The notes below the pieces were generated by a model. That model saw nothing but the letters and a program-made list of their open reading frames with translations, made no database searches and was not told the DNA's origin. The position numbers and the translations under genes are program-made. A stretch of DNA of 64,000 bases, from the NCBI RefSeq assembly GCF_017743935.1, contig NZ_JAGHRE010000007.1, forward strand, positions 124,001 to 188,000, written 5' to 3'. The DNA is from Tropicibacter sp. R16_0 (lineage in GTDB: Bacteria; Pseudomonadota; Alphaproteobacteria; Rhodobacterales; Rhodobacteraceae). Shown here one piece after another: positions 46,342 to 53,515 of this stretch. Numbering within the stretch: position 1 is the first letter of the stretch; each line of letters begins with the position of its first letter.

Positions 46342-47031
46342 TTACGCGTCTTCTCCGCTTGGCTGATTTGCGCCAAAGACCTGTACGATGTTCCAGTTCT
46401 TTTTCTGCTTGGTCAGCCAGCCAACATCCAAAAGCGTTTCAAGGGAAACACCAGTGCCGCAATTGGCGGTGCAATCACTCGTGACAATGGGCCTAGGGTT
46501 GAATTTCACATACCGCTCGACCCCGTCGCGGTCGCGATCGAGGTACACGGTTTCGACGATAAAGACGAAGTATCCGTCCTCGGTCGCCTTTTCGAACACC
46601 TTGTCCCGACAGCCGTCGCGCATGTTTTCTTGCTCGGCCGTCTGGCGGAAAATCTTGTTCAGCGAGATCGAATACACGTGCTCATCAAAGTGGAACCATT
46701 CCCAAATGCTCTGCTGTGCGACAGTTTCACTTTGCCCCATCGCCCAATTCACGCTTTCACCAAGATAGTTGAAGACGGTCAGGTTCACAGCATTCGGGTG
46801 AGAGATGAACTGTTGGCCATAAAGGCTGCAGATCGCATTGTCGGCAAAGGTCTTTGACGGACCGTGATAGGCAAAAGCGTCGCCCGGTTTGGGTTCGTTC
46901 ACATGGGCGGCATCCACCAGTTTGAAATGATACCTCAGATCCAGGTGGTCGGCGTCCAGAACGCTTTTTCGGGACACTCCAAATATGACGATCAGCCCGA
47001 CAAGGGCCACGAACAATATTTTGCGTGACAT
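46342..47031 (-). CDS. Membrane-anchored hypothetical protein
   Basis: 229 residues from the ATG at 47031, with GAGG ahead. One N-terminal hydrophobic anchor (about 4-20) then an exported domain with several cysteines (A-I-C-S-L-Y, D-G-C-R-D-K, S-D-C-T-A-N-C-G-T-G) and many aromatic residues. I recognise no family. A 37-residue cysteine-rich secreted peptide is encoded 8 bases upstream on the same strand, so both are probably co-expressed. Composition is less GC-rich than its neighbours, hinting at acquisition. Confidence 0.7.
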   Translation of the reverse strand: MSRKILFVALVGLIVIFGVSRKSVLDADHLDLRYHFKLVDAAHVNEPKPGDAFAYHGPSKTFADNAICSLYGQQFISHPNAVNLTVFNYLGESVNWAMGQSETVAQQSIWEWFHFDEHVYSISLNKIFRQTAEQENMRDGCRDKVFEKATEDGYFVFIVETVYLDRDRDGVERYVKFNPRPIVTSDCTANCGTGVSLETLLDVGWLTKQKKNWNIVQVFGANQPSGEDA

Positions 47032-47039
47032 GGCGGACC

Positions 47040-47153
47040 TCACTTTGGACAGCACAAGCTACCGCCGCAGTTGTAGTAACCCGGCGGACACGCGAGTGCG
47101 ATTGAGGGTAGAATGACGAACAGGCCCAAAAGGGCCGCTGCAATCAGTTTCAT
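47040..47153 (-). CDS. Small cysteine-rich secreted peptide (37 residues)
   Basis: ATG at 47153, TGA at 47042-47040. Lys at position 2, a hydrophobic stretch to about residue 20 and A-L-A just before the first Cys make a full signal peptide; the predicted mature part is only 16 residues, C-P-P-G-Y-Y-N-C-G-G-S-L-C-C-P-K. Its four cysteines at 22, 29, 34 and 35 could form two disulfides. GGAG lies about nine bases before the start. The next gene begins 8 bases after the stop. Signal peptide, Shine-Dalgarno and tight spacing argue for a true gene. Function unknown; a lipoprotein is unlikely because no clear lipobox precedes C22. Confidence 0.65.
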   Translation of the reverse strand: MKLIAAALLGLFVILPSIALACPPGYYNCGGSLCCPK

Positions 47154-47411
47154 AGCAATAACTCCAGTAAAATAATGCGCTCACCTTAGCACAAATTCTT
47201 GAAAACTCCGAATCCGGGGGGCCAAAACGTCAAAGCACAGTGAATTTGGCCTGTGTTCAAATCTGCGGTCTGACACCTGCAAGACACGCAAAAACGGACA
47301 ATTTCGACGCAGGGTTGAAATCGGCCAGGAACTTCCCAATGTCGGAACCTGTTGGAAACATGGCAAATTGATTTACCGACATGGTGCTTGTGATGATAGA
47401 GATGGTGTCTC

Positions 47412-48440
47412 GTGGCCAAGGTTGAAACGCAACACAAACCCCGCCTTCATGGGTTGGATGCAGCCCGGTTCTTGGCCTTTTGCGGCATGGTCCTGGTCAA
47501 CTTTCGCATTGCCGCCGAAGTGGCCCCCGGCCCCGATTGGGCCAATGTTCTGATCAACAGCCTTGAGGGACGCGCAGCCGCATTGTTTGTCGTGCTGGCC
47601 GGAATCGGCGTCACTTTGGGCAAGCCCACGCCTTGGCTGATGGCGAAACGTGCGGCGTTTCTGTTTGTTGTCGGCATGTTGAACATGACCATCTTTGACG
47701 CCGACATCTTGCATTTCTATGCGCTCTATTTCGTGGTTGCGATCCCGTTTTTGACCAGCAGCAACCGCACCCTTTGGATCGGCGCCATCGGCATCGTCGC
47801 CGCATCTCTGCTGGCCCACGGTATCCTGGACTACGATACCGGGTGGGATTGGGACACGCTCGTTTACACCGATTTGTGGACCCTGCCCGGTTTCCTGCGC
47901 AATGCGGTCTTCAACGGTTGGCATCCGGTGTTGCCTTGGGCTGCATTCCTGCTCATCGGAATGGCACTTGGCCGCAGTGATCTGGGCAAGCGGTGCACCC
48001 AGCACCGACTGATCCTGTGGGGGTTGGCCGCAGCGATTTTTGCGCTGGTGCCGCAGTTCCTGACACAAGACCCCGACTTGCAAGCCCTGCTGGGAACCGA
48101 ATCCATTCCGCCCGGTCCTTTCTATATCATGGCTGGCACAGGCACGGCCTGTGTGGCCATTGGCCTGACGCTCAAACTCATGCCCGCGCTGGATCGTTTG
48201 CACCTATCCCCGCTTCTGACCGCGCCCGGCAAGCAGACCCTGACACTCTACGTGGCGCATATCCTCATCGGCATGGGCACGTTAGAGGAGTTGGGGTTGC
48301 TGGGCGGTGCCCTTACCGCGCCACAGATCACCTGGATCGGGCTGGGATTTGCGACAGCAACATCGATCTATGCCGTGGTGTGGTTTCGCCTCTTCCGTCG
48401 GGGTCCGTTGGAGGCCATCATGCGCAAACTGACCGGATGA
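47412..48440 (+). CDS. DUF418 / heparan-alpha-glucosaminide acetyltransferase-like membrane protein
   Basis: 342 residues, GTG start at 47412 with AGAGATGG ahead. About eight to ten membrane segments. The N-terminal L-H-G-L-D-A-A-R-F-L-A-F-C-G-M-V-L-V-N-F matches the DUF418/DUF1624 group of putative membrane acyltransferases (YeiB-like), whose conserved R and N lie in the first helix. C-terminal G-K-Q-T-L-T-L-Y-V-A-H fits DUF418. Inner membrane; function unproven. Confidence 0.78.
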   Translation: MAKVETQHKPRLHGLDAARFLAFCGMVLVNFRIAAEVAPGPDWANVLINSLEGRAAALFVVLAGIGVTLGKPTPWLMAKRAAFLFVVGMLNMTIFDADILHFYALYFVVAIPFLTSSNRTLWIGAIGIVAASLLAHGILDYDTGWDWDTLVYTDLWTLPGFLRNAVFNGWHPVLPWAAFLLIGMALGRSDLGKRCTQHRLILWGLAAAIFALVPQFLTQDPDLQALLGTESIPPGPFYIMAGTGTACVAIGLTLKLMPALDRLHLSPLLTAPGKQTLTLYVAHILIGMGTLEELGLLGGALTAPQITWIGLGFATATSIYAVVWFRLFRRGPLEAIMRKLTG

Positions 48441-48467
48441 TTCCGACCGTTTGCTGAGAGACCCCAC

Positions 48468-49097
48468 ATGTCCTTTGATCTTTGGCTCGCTTTTGCTGCT
48501 GCTTCGACCGCATTGTTGCTGGTCCCAGGGCCGACCGTCCTGTTGGTTCTGAGCTACGCCCTGTCCAAGGGACGCCCTGTTGCCGTTGCTTCGGCCACGG
48601 GCGTGGCGTTGGGGGATCTGATTGCCATGTCAGCCTCGCTTGCGGGCCTAGGCGCCTTGGTTTTGGCATCAGCCACGCTCTTTACCGCGTTGAAATGGGT
48701 CGGGGCGGCCTATTTGCTGTGGCTGGGGTTCAAACTACTGCGGTCTGCCCCTTCCGAAGGCATGGGCACCGTTTCGACGGGCAAGGATGTCACCCCGCGC
48801 AGCGTGTTCGTGCACGCCGCTGCTGTGACCGCGTTGAACCCCAAATCCATCGCCTTCTTCATCGCCTTTGTGCCGCAATTCCTGCGCCCGTCCGAGCCGC
48901 TGCTGCCGCAGTTTGCGATCTTGATCGCGACCTTTGTTGGTCTGGCAGGGTTCAACGCGCTTGCCTATGCCCTGCTGGCAGACAAGCTGCGCCAATGGAT
49001 CGATCGCCCGTCAGTGATCACAGGTTTGACCCGCTTTGGGGGTGTCACTCTGATGGGGATGGGACTGGCAACGGCATTCCTGCGTCGCCCGGCCTGA
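48468..49097 (+). CDS. LysE/RhtB family translocator
   Basis: 209 residues with GAGAG upstream. Six hydrophobic segments; V-P-G-P-T-V-L-L-V-L-S-Y-A at about 19-31 and A-A-Y-L-L-W-L-G-F-K-L-L-R are LysE/RhtB signatures, and N-P-K-S-I-A-F-F-I-A-F-V-P-Q-F marks the middle. Exports an amino acid or derivative, often homoserine, threonine or lysine; the substrate is not known. It follows the DUF418 gene by 27 bases, so co-transcription is likely. Confidence 0.92.
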   Translation: MSFDLWLAFAAASTALLLVPGPTVLLVLSYALSKGRPVAVASATGVALGDLIAMSASLAGLGALVLASATLFTALKWVGAAYLLWLGFKLLRSAPSEGMGTVSTGKDVTPRSVFVHAAAVTALNPKSIAFFIAFVPQFLRPSEPLLPQFAILIATFVGLAGFNALAYALLADKLRQWIDRPSVITGLTRFGGVTLMGMGLATAFLRRPA

Positions 49098-49101
49098 AAC
49101 C

Positions 49102-49275
49102 TTAGTCCTGCGCGTTTTCCTTGAGAAACCCCCGGATAAACCGGCGGATTTCGCGCGCAGCGCTGGTGTCCAGCTCTTTGCACAGATCGACAAATGCGTC
49201 CCGTTCGGATTTGTCCAAACGCAGAACCAGTTGCGCGTTTTTCTTGCCCGACGACTTGCTGTCTTTTTTCTTCAC
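49102..49275 (-). CDS. Small ribbon-helix-helix-like DNA-binding protein (57 residues)
   Basis: GTG start at 49275, TAA ending at 49102; upstream the frame is closed by a stop. A lysine-rich start (K-K-K-D-S-K-S-S-G-K-K-N) leads into A-Q-L-V-L-R-L-D-K-S-E-R-D-A-F-V-D-L-C-K, a beta-strand followed by a helix as in CopG/Arc/MetJ folds, then a second helix T-S-A-A-R-E-I-R-R-F-I-R-G-F. It is not accompanied by a toxin gene. Convergent to the LysE-type gene with 4 bases between stops. A perfect 12-bp palindrome lies 56 bases upstream. RHH assignment is by pattern only. Confidence 0.6.
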   Translation of the reverse strand: MKKKDSKSSGKKNAQLVLRLDKSERDAFVDLCKELDTSAAREIRRFIRGFLKENAQD

Positions 49276-49621
49276 CGTGTCCGCGCCCCATGCGATTTCT
49301 CATGGATACCTTGATTCACTTTGATATACGTTGTATATACAATGAATAGCAATTCCATATTACCGAACAGTAACAACAGAAAAGAGCAGAAAGCAAATGA
49401 ACCTATTGGCCGCATCATCCCTTCTTGTTCAGGACCGCCGCGATTGGCGCAGGCCGCACCTGTTGTGGCTGCCATCCAGCCTGTATCGCTCGTACCTCAG
49501 CAAAAAGGGCAAGAAATAAGTCACGCGCAGTAGAACGACGTTCAGCGTGACGTCTTGACCCTTGCAAGCCGATCCCACATCGGCCAAACCCCCGCTCAAC
49601 TGACCTGATCGGGGGGCCAAC
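49276..49621. other. Intergenic region RHH-like gene / apt
   Basis: 346 bp. Holds the palindrome at 49331-49342, a possible but weak 40-codon frame at 49397-49519 (see rejected items), a short hairpin CCGATCCCACATCGG near 49570, and the apt ribosome-binding site GGGGGG before 49622. Nothing else is evident. Confidence 0.45.
49331..49342. promoter_or_regulatory. Perfect palindrome TTGTATATACAA upstream of the RHH-like gene
   Basis: Twelve-base perfect palindrome in an AT-rich stretch, with related GATATAC just left of it. It is placed 56 bases ahead of the GTG start of the ribbon-helix-helix-like gene, a typical place for autoregulation. Role inferred. Confidence 0.45.
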
Positions 49622-50161
49622 ATGCCAAAGAAGACATCCGTCCAAGATTACATTCGCACCATCGTGGATTTCCCCCATGAAGGGATCATGTTCCGCGACG
49701 TGACCACGCTCTTTGCCGATCCGCGCGGGTTTCGCATGGCCATCGACCAGATGTTGCACCCCTACGCGGGTGAGCGGATCGACAAGGTCGTGGGGCTTGA
49801 GGCGCGTGGCTTTATCCTGGGCGGCGCCATCGCTCACCAGCTGAGCGTGGGTTTTGTCCCGATCCGCAAAAAGGGCAAGCTCCCCGGCACCACGATCAGC
49901 CAAGACTACAAACTGGAATATGGCGAGGCGATCGTCGAGATCCACGATGACGCGATCCAACCCGGTGAAAAGATCCTGGTGGTCGACGATCTGCTTGCCA
50001 CCGGTGGCACAGCAGAGGCGGGCATCAAACTGATCGAACGACTGGGCGGCGAAATCATCTCGTGCTCTTTCATCGTTGATCTGCCCGATCTGGGTGGTCG
50101 CAAACGGCTGGAAGACATGGGCATGGATGTGCATGTCCTGTGCGCGTTTGAGGGCGAATAA
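49622..50161 (+). CDS. apt: Adenine phosphoribosyltransferase
   Basis: 179 residues, standard for bacterial Apt. The PRPP-binding motif [14 protein letters not shown] lies at 118-131; the N-terminal [14 protein letters not shown] and E-A-R-G-F-I-L-G motifs are Apt-specific. Converts adenine and PRPP to AMP. Together with mtnP upstream it supports recycling of adenine released from methylthioadenosine. Confidence 0.96.
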   Translation: MPKKTSVQDYIRTIVDFPHEGIMFRDVTTLFADPRGFRMAIDQMLHPYAGERIDKVVGLEARGFILGGAIAHQLSVGFVPIRKKGKLPGTTISQDYKLEYGEAIVEIHDDAIQPGEKILVVDDLLATGGTAEAGIKLIERLGGEIISCSFIVDLPDLGGRKRLEDMGMDVHVLCAFEGE

Positions 50162-50327
50162 GCCCCGATACGGTCACAAGATCGTGACTGGACGTCTTGG
50201 TCTTGCGGGGCTTAGCGCAAGACCTTTACGGTTCAAGGCAAGAAACCTTGCGAATGCTCTGATCCGGTTTTGAACGCCGCCCGTACCCTCCGCATTGCCA
50301 CTAACGGCACCACATGGAGGACACCAT

Positions 50328-50810
50328 ATGTTTCGCAAGATCGCACTGACCGCCGCTGCCACCGCAATCGCAGCCACCGCCGCATTTGCCGGCAGCTCAT
50401 CCAAGGACATCGTCGACACCGCCGTAGGCGCAGGGGACTTCGGCACGCTGGTAGCTGCCGTTCAGGCCGCTGACTTGGTTGATGTTCTGAAGGGCGATGG
50501 CCCGTTCACCGTTTTTGCACCGACCGATGCCGCCTTTGCTGCGCTGCCCGAGGGTACTGTCGAAAACCTGCTGAAGCCTGAAAACAAGGATCAACTGATC
50601 GCAATCCTCACGTATCACGTGGTGCCGGGCAAGGTCATGTCGACCGACCTGAGCGACGACATGAAAGCCGCAACCGTGCAGGGCGGCAACGTGACCATCG
50701 ACCTGGACAACGGCGTGATGGTGAATGACGCAACCGTTGTGGCCGCAGACATCGACGCCAGCAACGGCGTGATCCACGTGATCGACAAGGTCATTCTGCC
50801 CAGCTCGTAA
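50328..50810 (+). CDS. Fasciclin domain secreted protein
   Basis: 160 residues from the ATG at 50328, selected because GGAGG stands seven bases ahead. Signal peptide to about residue 22 (A-A-F-A-G). One FAS1 domain: conserved H1 block [17 protein letters not shown] and H2 block [13 protein letters not shown], with Y-H-V-V-P-G between. Periplasmic or surface-associated; FAS1 domains act in adhesion or matrix interactions. Monocistronic. Confidence 0.94.
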   Translation: MFRKIALTAAATAIAATAAFAGSSSKDIVDTAVGAGDFGTLVAAVQAADLVDVLKGDGPFTVFAPTDAAFAALPEGTVENLLKPENKDQLIAILTYHVVPGKVMSTDLSDDMKAATVQGGNVTIDLDNGVMVNDATVVAADIDASNGVIHVIDKVILPSS

Positions 50811-50818
50811 ATCTGTTT

Positions 50819-50842
50819 GGGGCGGCTCTTCAGGGTCGCCCC
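50819..50842. terminator. Stem-loop at the convergent fasciclin / LysR 3' ends
   Basis: GGGGCGGCTC and GGGTCGCCCC pair over 10 bases with two wobble pairs and a TTCA loop. It begins 9 bases after the fasciclin stop and overlaps the last codons of the LysR gene. Confidence 0.55.
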
Positions 50843-51747
50843 TCCCCCTCTCCCATCCCGATCATCCAGTCGCGCACCTGCTCGGCCTGCGGGATGAGCG
50901 GAACGGTCTTGGACCAAACCAGGTAAAAGCCCTTGCCGGTCCTCCAAGCCCAATCCGATTTCGCTGCGAGCAACCCCTGTTCGATCAGCCGCAGGGTCAC
51001 ATGGCGCCAGCCAAAGGCAAAGCCTTCGCCCGCCATCGCCGCCTGCAACACCAGCGCATAGTCATTCAACCTGAGACCCGCCTTTGGTGCCCGCGCCGGA
51101 ATGTCGTGATGCGCAAACCAGGCCTGCCACGTGGGCCGTTCCCGCACCGGCTCTTCCAAATGGATCAACCGCTCGTGCAACAGATTGGCCGGCGTGGCCA
51201 GGTTCACCGCAGCCGCCATCACCTGTGGGCTGGCGATCGGAGAGATGACCTCATGGGCAATCAGGGCGGCGTGAACACCGGGCCATGATCCATCGCCTCG
51301 CCTTATGGCAAGGCTGATCCCTTCGGCGTCTATATCGGGCTCACGGTCGCTGGTTTGCACCCGCAGATCGATGCCCGGATGGCTGTCATGGAACTGCTGT
51401 AGGCGCGGCACCATCCAATAGTTCGCAAAGGCCGAGCTGACCGAGACTGTCACGTGATCGTTCCGGCCACGCTGATGCACCTCTCGCGCGGATTGCAGGA
51501 TACGGTTCAAAGCAGCGGAAACATCTGAAAACAAACGCTCTCCGGCGTGGGTCAGCCCGACTTTGCGGTGCGCCCGGTCGAAGAGCAGCACGCCCAGAGA
51601 CGCCTCAAGCTGCGCGATTGATGCGCTGACGGCGGGTTGCTGCACATTCAACTCTGCAGCTGCACGGGTGAACGACCCGTACCGCGCGGCAGCTTCGAAC
51701 ACGATGAGGTGGCGGGGGGATGTGACGAGTTTCCAGAGCTCTTGCAT
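50830..51747 (-). CDS. LysR family transcriptional regulator
   Basis: 305 residues. Winged helix (P-R-H-L-I-V-F-E-A-A-A-R-Y-G-S-F-T-R-A-A-A-E-L...A-V-S-A-S-I-A-Q-L-E) of the GcvA-like subgroup, then the two-lobed effector domain with G-E-G-F-A-F-G-W-R. It is divergent from the MttB-family methyltransferase gene; a 17-bp inverted repeat lies 6 bases from its start. Likely controls betaine demethylation genes in response to a methylamine, by context. Confidence 0.92.
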   Translation of the reverse strand: MQELWKLVTSPRHLIVFEAAARYGSFTRAAAELNVQQPAVSASIAQLEASLGVLLFDRAHRKVGLTHAGERLFSDVSAALNRILQSAREVHQRGRNDHVTVSVSSAFANYWMVPRLQQFHDSHPGIDLRVQTSDREPDIDAEGISLAIRRGDGSWPGVHAALIAHEVISPIASPQVMAAAVNLATPANLLHERLIHLEEPVRERPTWQAWFAHHDIPARAPKAGLRLNDYALVLQAAMAGEGFAFGWRHVTLRLIEQGLLAAKSDWAWRTGKGFYLVWSKTVPLIPQAEQVRDWMIGMGEGEGRP

Positions 51748-51752
51748 AACTC

Positions 51753-51769
51753 ATGCTTATCTAAAGCAT
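51753..51769. promoter_or_regulatory. Inverted-repeat operator between LysR and MttB-family genes
   Basis: ATGCTT-ATCTA-AAGCAT, perfect 6-bp arms with a 5-base spacer. It is 6 bases from the LysR gene start and about 70 bases ahead of the methyltransferase start, as expected for a LysR site serving divergent promoters. Confidence 0.65.
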
Positions 51770-51839
51770 CAGGTTTTTCAACCGTCACAGGGGCCTTTTA
51801 TGCCGCTAGCCTTGCGCATCACTTAACGGAGAGATCGCC

Positions 51840-53360
51840 ATGGCCCGCCGCGCCCGCGCCAGCCGCACCCGACAGACCGCCCCAAGCGGGGCTCCTGCCT
51901 CGCCCCATATCCAGCGCAGCCTGCCCTTTTTTGATCCGTTGGATCCCGATCAGATCGCCACGCTGGAAGCTCAGGTCGATTGGATCATCCAAGACGTTGG
52001 CATCGCTTTTCGGGATGATCCGGTGGCGCTGGATTTGTGGCGCGAAGCCGGTGCCAGGATCGAGGATGACACGGTGCGCGCCGATGCAGCGTGGATCCGC
52101 GAACTTTGCGCCAAGGCCCCGTCACAGTTCACACAACTCGCCCGCAACCCCGAACGCTCGGTCACCATCGGCGGCATCCATCAGGTCTTCGCGCCGATAT
52201 ACGGCGCGCCATTTGTGCGTGACCTGGAAGGCGGGCGTCGCTATGGCGACATGGCCGCGTTTGAGCAGCTGGTGAAGCTGACCTATCTGCATCCCAACCT
52301 GCACCACGGCGGGTTTGTGACCTGCGAGCCCTGTGACGTGCCGGTCAGCAAACGGCATCTGGATATGCTGTTCACCCATATGACGATGAGCGACAAGCCG
52401 CATCTGGGCGCGATCACCGAGATGAGCCGCGCGCAGGACAGCGTCGATATGGCCGAGATCGTCTTTGGTGCCGAGGTGATGGAAGACAACTGCGTCATCA
52501 TGGGCAACGTCAACACCAACTCGCCCCTGCTGGTCGACAAGGTGGTGACCGAAGCAATCCGCACCTATTGCGGGCGCGGGCAAGGCATTGTTGTTGTTCC
52601 CTTTATTCTGTCCGGTGCCATGGGCCCCGTGTCAACAGCGGCCAGCGTGGCGCAGGCCATGGCCGAGGCGATGATGTGCTGCGCTTATGCGCAGATGATC
52701 CGCCCCGGCGCGCCCTTTGTACTGGGCAACTTCCTGAGCTCCATGTCGCTGAAATCCGGCGCGCCGACTTTTGGGATGCCGGAACCGGTGATCTCGAACT
52801 ACGCCATCGGTCAGCTGGCCCGCCGGGTGGGTCTGCCTCTGCGCTGTGGCGGGTCGTTGACCGCGTCCAAGATCGAGGATGCGCAGGCAGCCTATGAAAG
52901 CGCGGATTCGATGCATTCAACCATGCTGGCCGGAGCCAATTTCGTGCTGCATTCCGCCGGGTGGCTGGAGGGCGGGCTGTGCACCGGGTTCGAGAAGCTG
53001 ATCATGGATGCGGATCGTCTTGGGTCTTATCAAAAGGTCCTCGGTCAGGGCCTGGATACCAGCGACGAGGCGCTGGCGCGCGATGCTTACGGCGAAGTTG
53101 CGCCCGGCGGGCATTTCCTGGGATCCGGCCACACGATGCGCAATTATCAGACCGCGTTTTATGAGCCTGCACTCAGCGACAGCGAGAATGTGGAGAGCTG
53201 GGAAGAAGGCGGCTCCAAGGACATGCGACGGCGCGCCTATGAGCGCTGGAATGCGATGTTGGACGCCTATCAACCGCCCGCCATGGATCAAGGCTTGCGC
53301 GAGGAGCTCGCGGCCTATGTGGCCCGCCGCAAGGAAGAGCTACCCGATGCCTGGTACTGA
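51840..53360 (+). CDS. Trimethylamine methyltransferase family (MttB-like) protein without pyrrolysine; probable betaine:corrinoid methyltransferase
   Basis: 506 residues read through without any in-frame TAG, so the archaeal-type pyrrolysine codon is absent. Family segments include P-I-Y-G-A-P-F-V-R-D-L-E-G-G-R-R, G-N-V-N-T-N-S-P-L, P-F-I-L-S-G-A-M-G-P-V-S and F-L-G-S-G-H-T-M-R-N-Y. Characterised non-Pyl relatives such as MtgB demethylate glycine betaine to dimethylglycine, passing the methyl group to a corrinoid protein. The dimethylglycine-dehydrogenase-like gene comes next, which supports that substrate. No corrinoid-protein gene is adjacent. GGAGAG precedes the ATG. Confidence 0.88.
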   Translation: MARRARASRTRQTAPSGAPASPHIQRSLPFFDPLDPDQIATLEAQVDWIIQDVGIAFRDDPVALDLWREAGARIEDDTVRADAAWIRELCAKAPSQFTQLARNPERSVTIGGIHQVFAPIYGAPFVRDLEGGRRYGDMAAFEQLVKLTYLHPNLHHGGFVTCEPCDVPVSKRHLDMLFTHMTMSDKPHLGAITEMSRAQDSVDMAEIVFGAEVMEDNCVIMGNVNTNSPLLVDKVVTEAIRTYCGRGQGIVVVPFILSGAMGPVSTAASVAQAMAEAMMCCAYAQMIRPGAPFVLGNFLSSMSLKSGAPTFGMPEPVISNYAIGQLARRVGLPLRCGGSLTASKIEDAQAAYESADSMHSTMLAGANFVLHSAGWLEGGLCTGFEKLIMDADRLGSYQKVLGQGLDTSDEALARDAYGEVAPGGHFLGSGHTMRNYQTAFYEPALSDSENVESWEEGGSKDMRRRAYERWNAMLDAYQPPAMDQGLREELAAYVARRKEELPDAWY

Positions 53361-53414
53361 GTTAACCCTATCTTCACGCATATGCTCAGGTGATGCTAAA
53401 TACCAAAAACCCCT

Positions 53415-53466
53415 GTGCACAACCCGTGCACTAAGCGTGCACTACCCGTGCACCGCTGTTGTGCGC
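53415..53466. promoter_or_regulatory. Helically phased GTGCAC repeats upstream of the dimethylglycine dehydrogenase-like gene
   Basis: GTGCAC, itself a palindrome, starts at 53415, 53426, 53437 and 53448, an exact 11-bp period, with a degenerate GTGCGC at 53461. The array ends 50 bases before the ATG at 53516, in the 155-bp gap after the methyltransferase gene. Same-face spacing suggests cooperative binding of a regulator; no protein is assigned. Confidence 0.65.
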
Positions 53467-53515
53467 CTGAATCCCACTCTTTCGCCCGCATACCCCTGCT
53501 CCAAGGACGCCAGAC

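Noticed and set aside
49397-49519. A 40-codon plus-strand frame (M-N-L-L-A-A-S-S-L-L-V-Q-D...) upstream of apt
   Set aside because: Ribosome-binding site is poor, no signal or family pattern is visible, and the region also holds regulatory sequence. It could be real but cannot be supported.
53415-53466. GTGCAC array considered as a CRISPR
   Set aside because: Units are 6 bases with 5-base spacers, far below CRISPR repeat and spacer sizes, and no cas genes are present.
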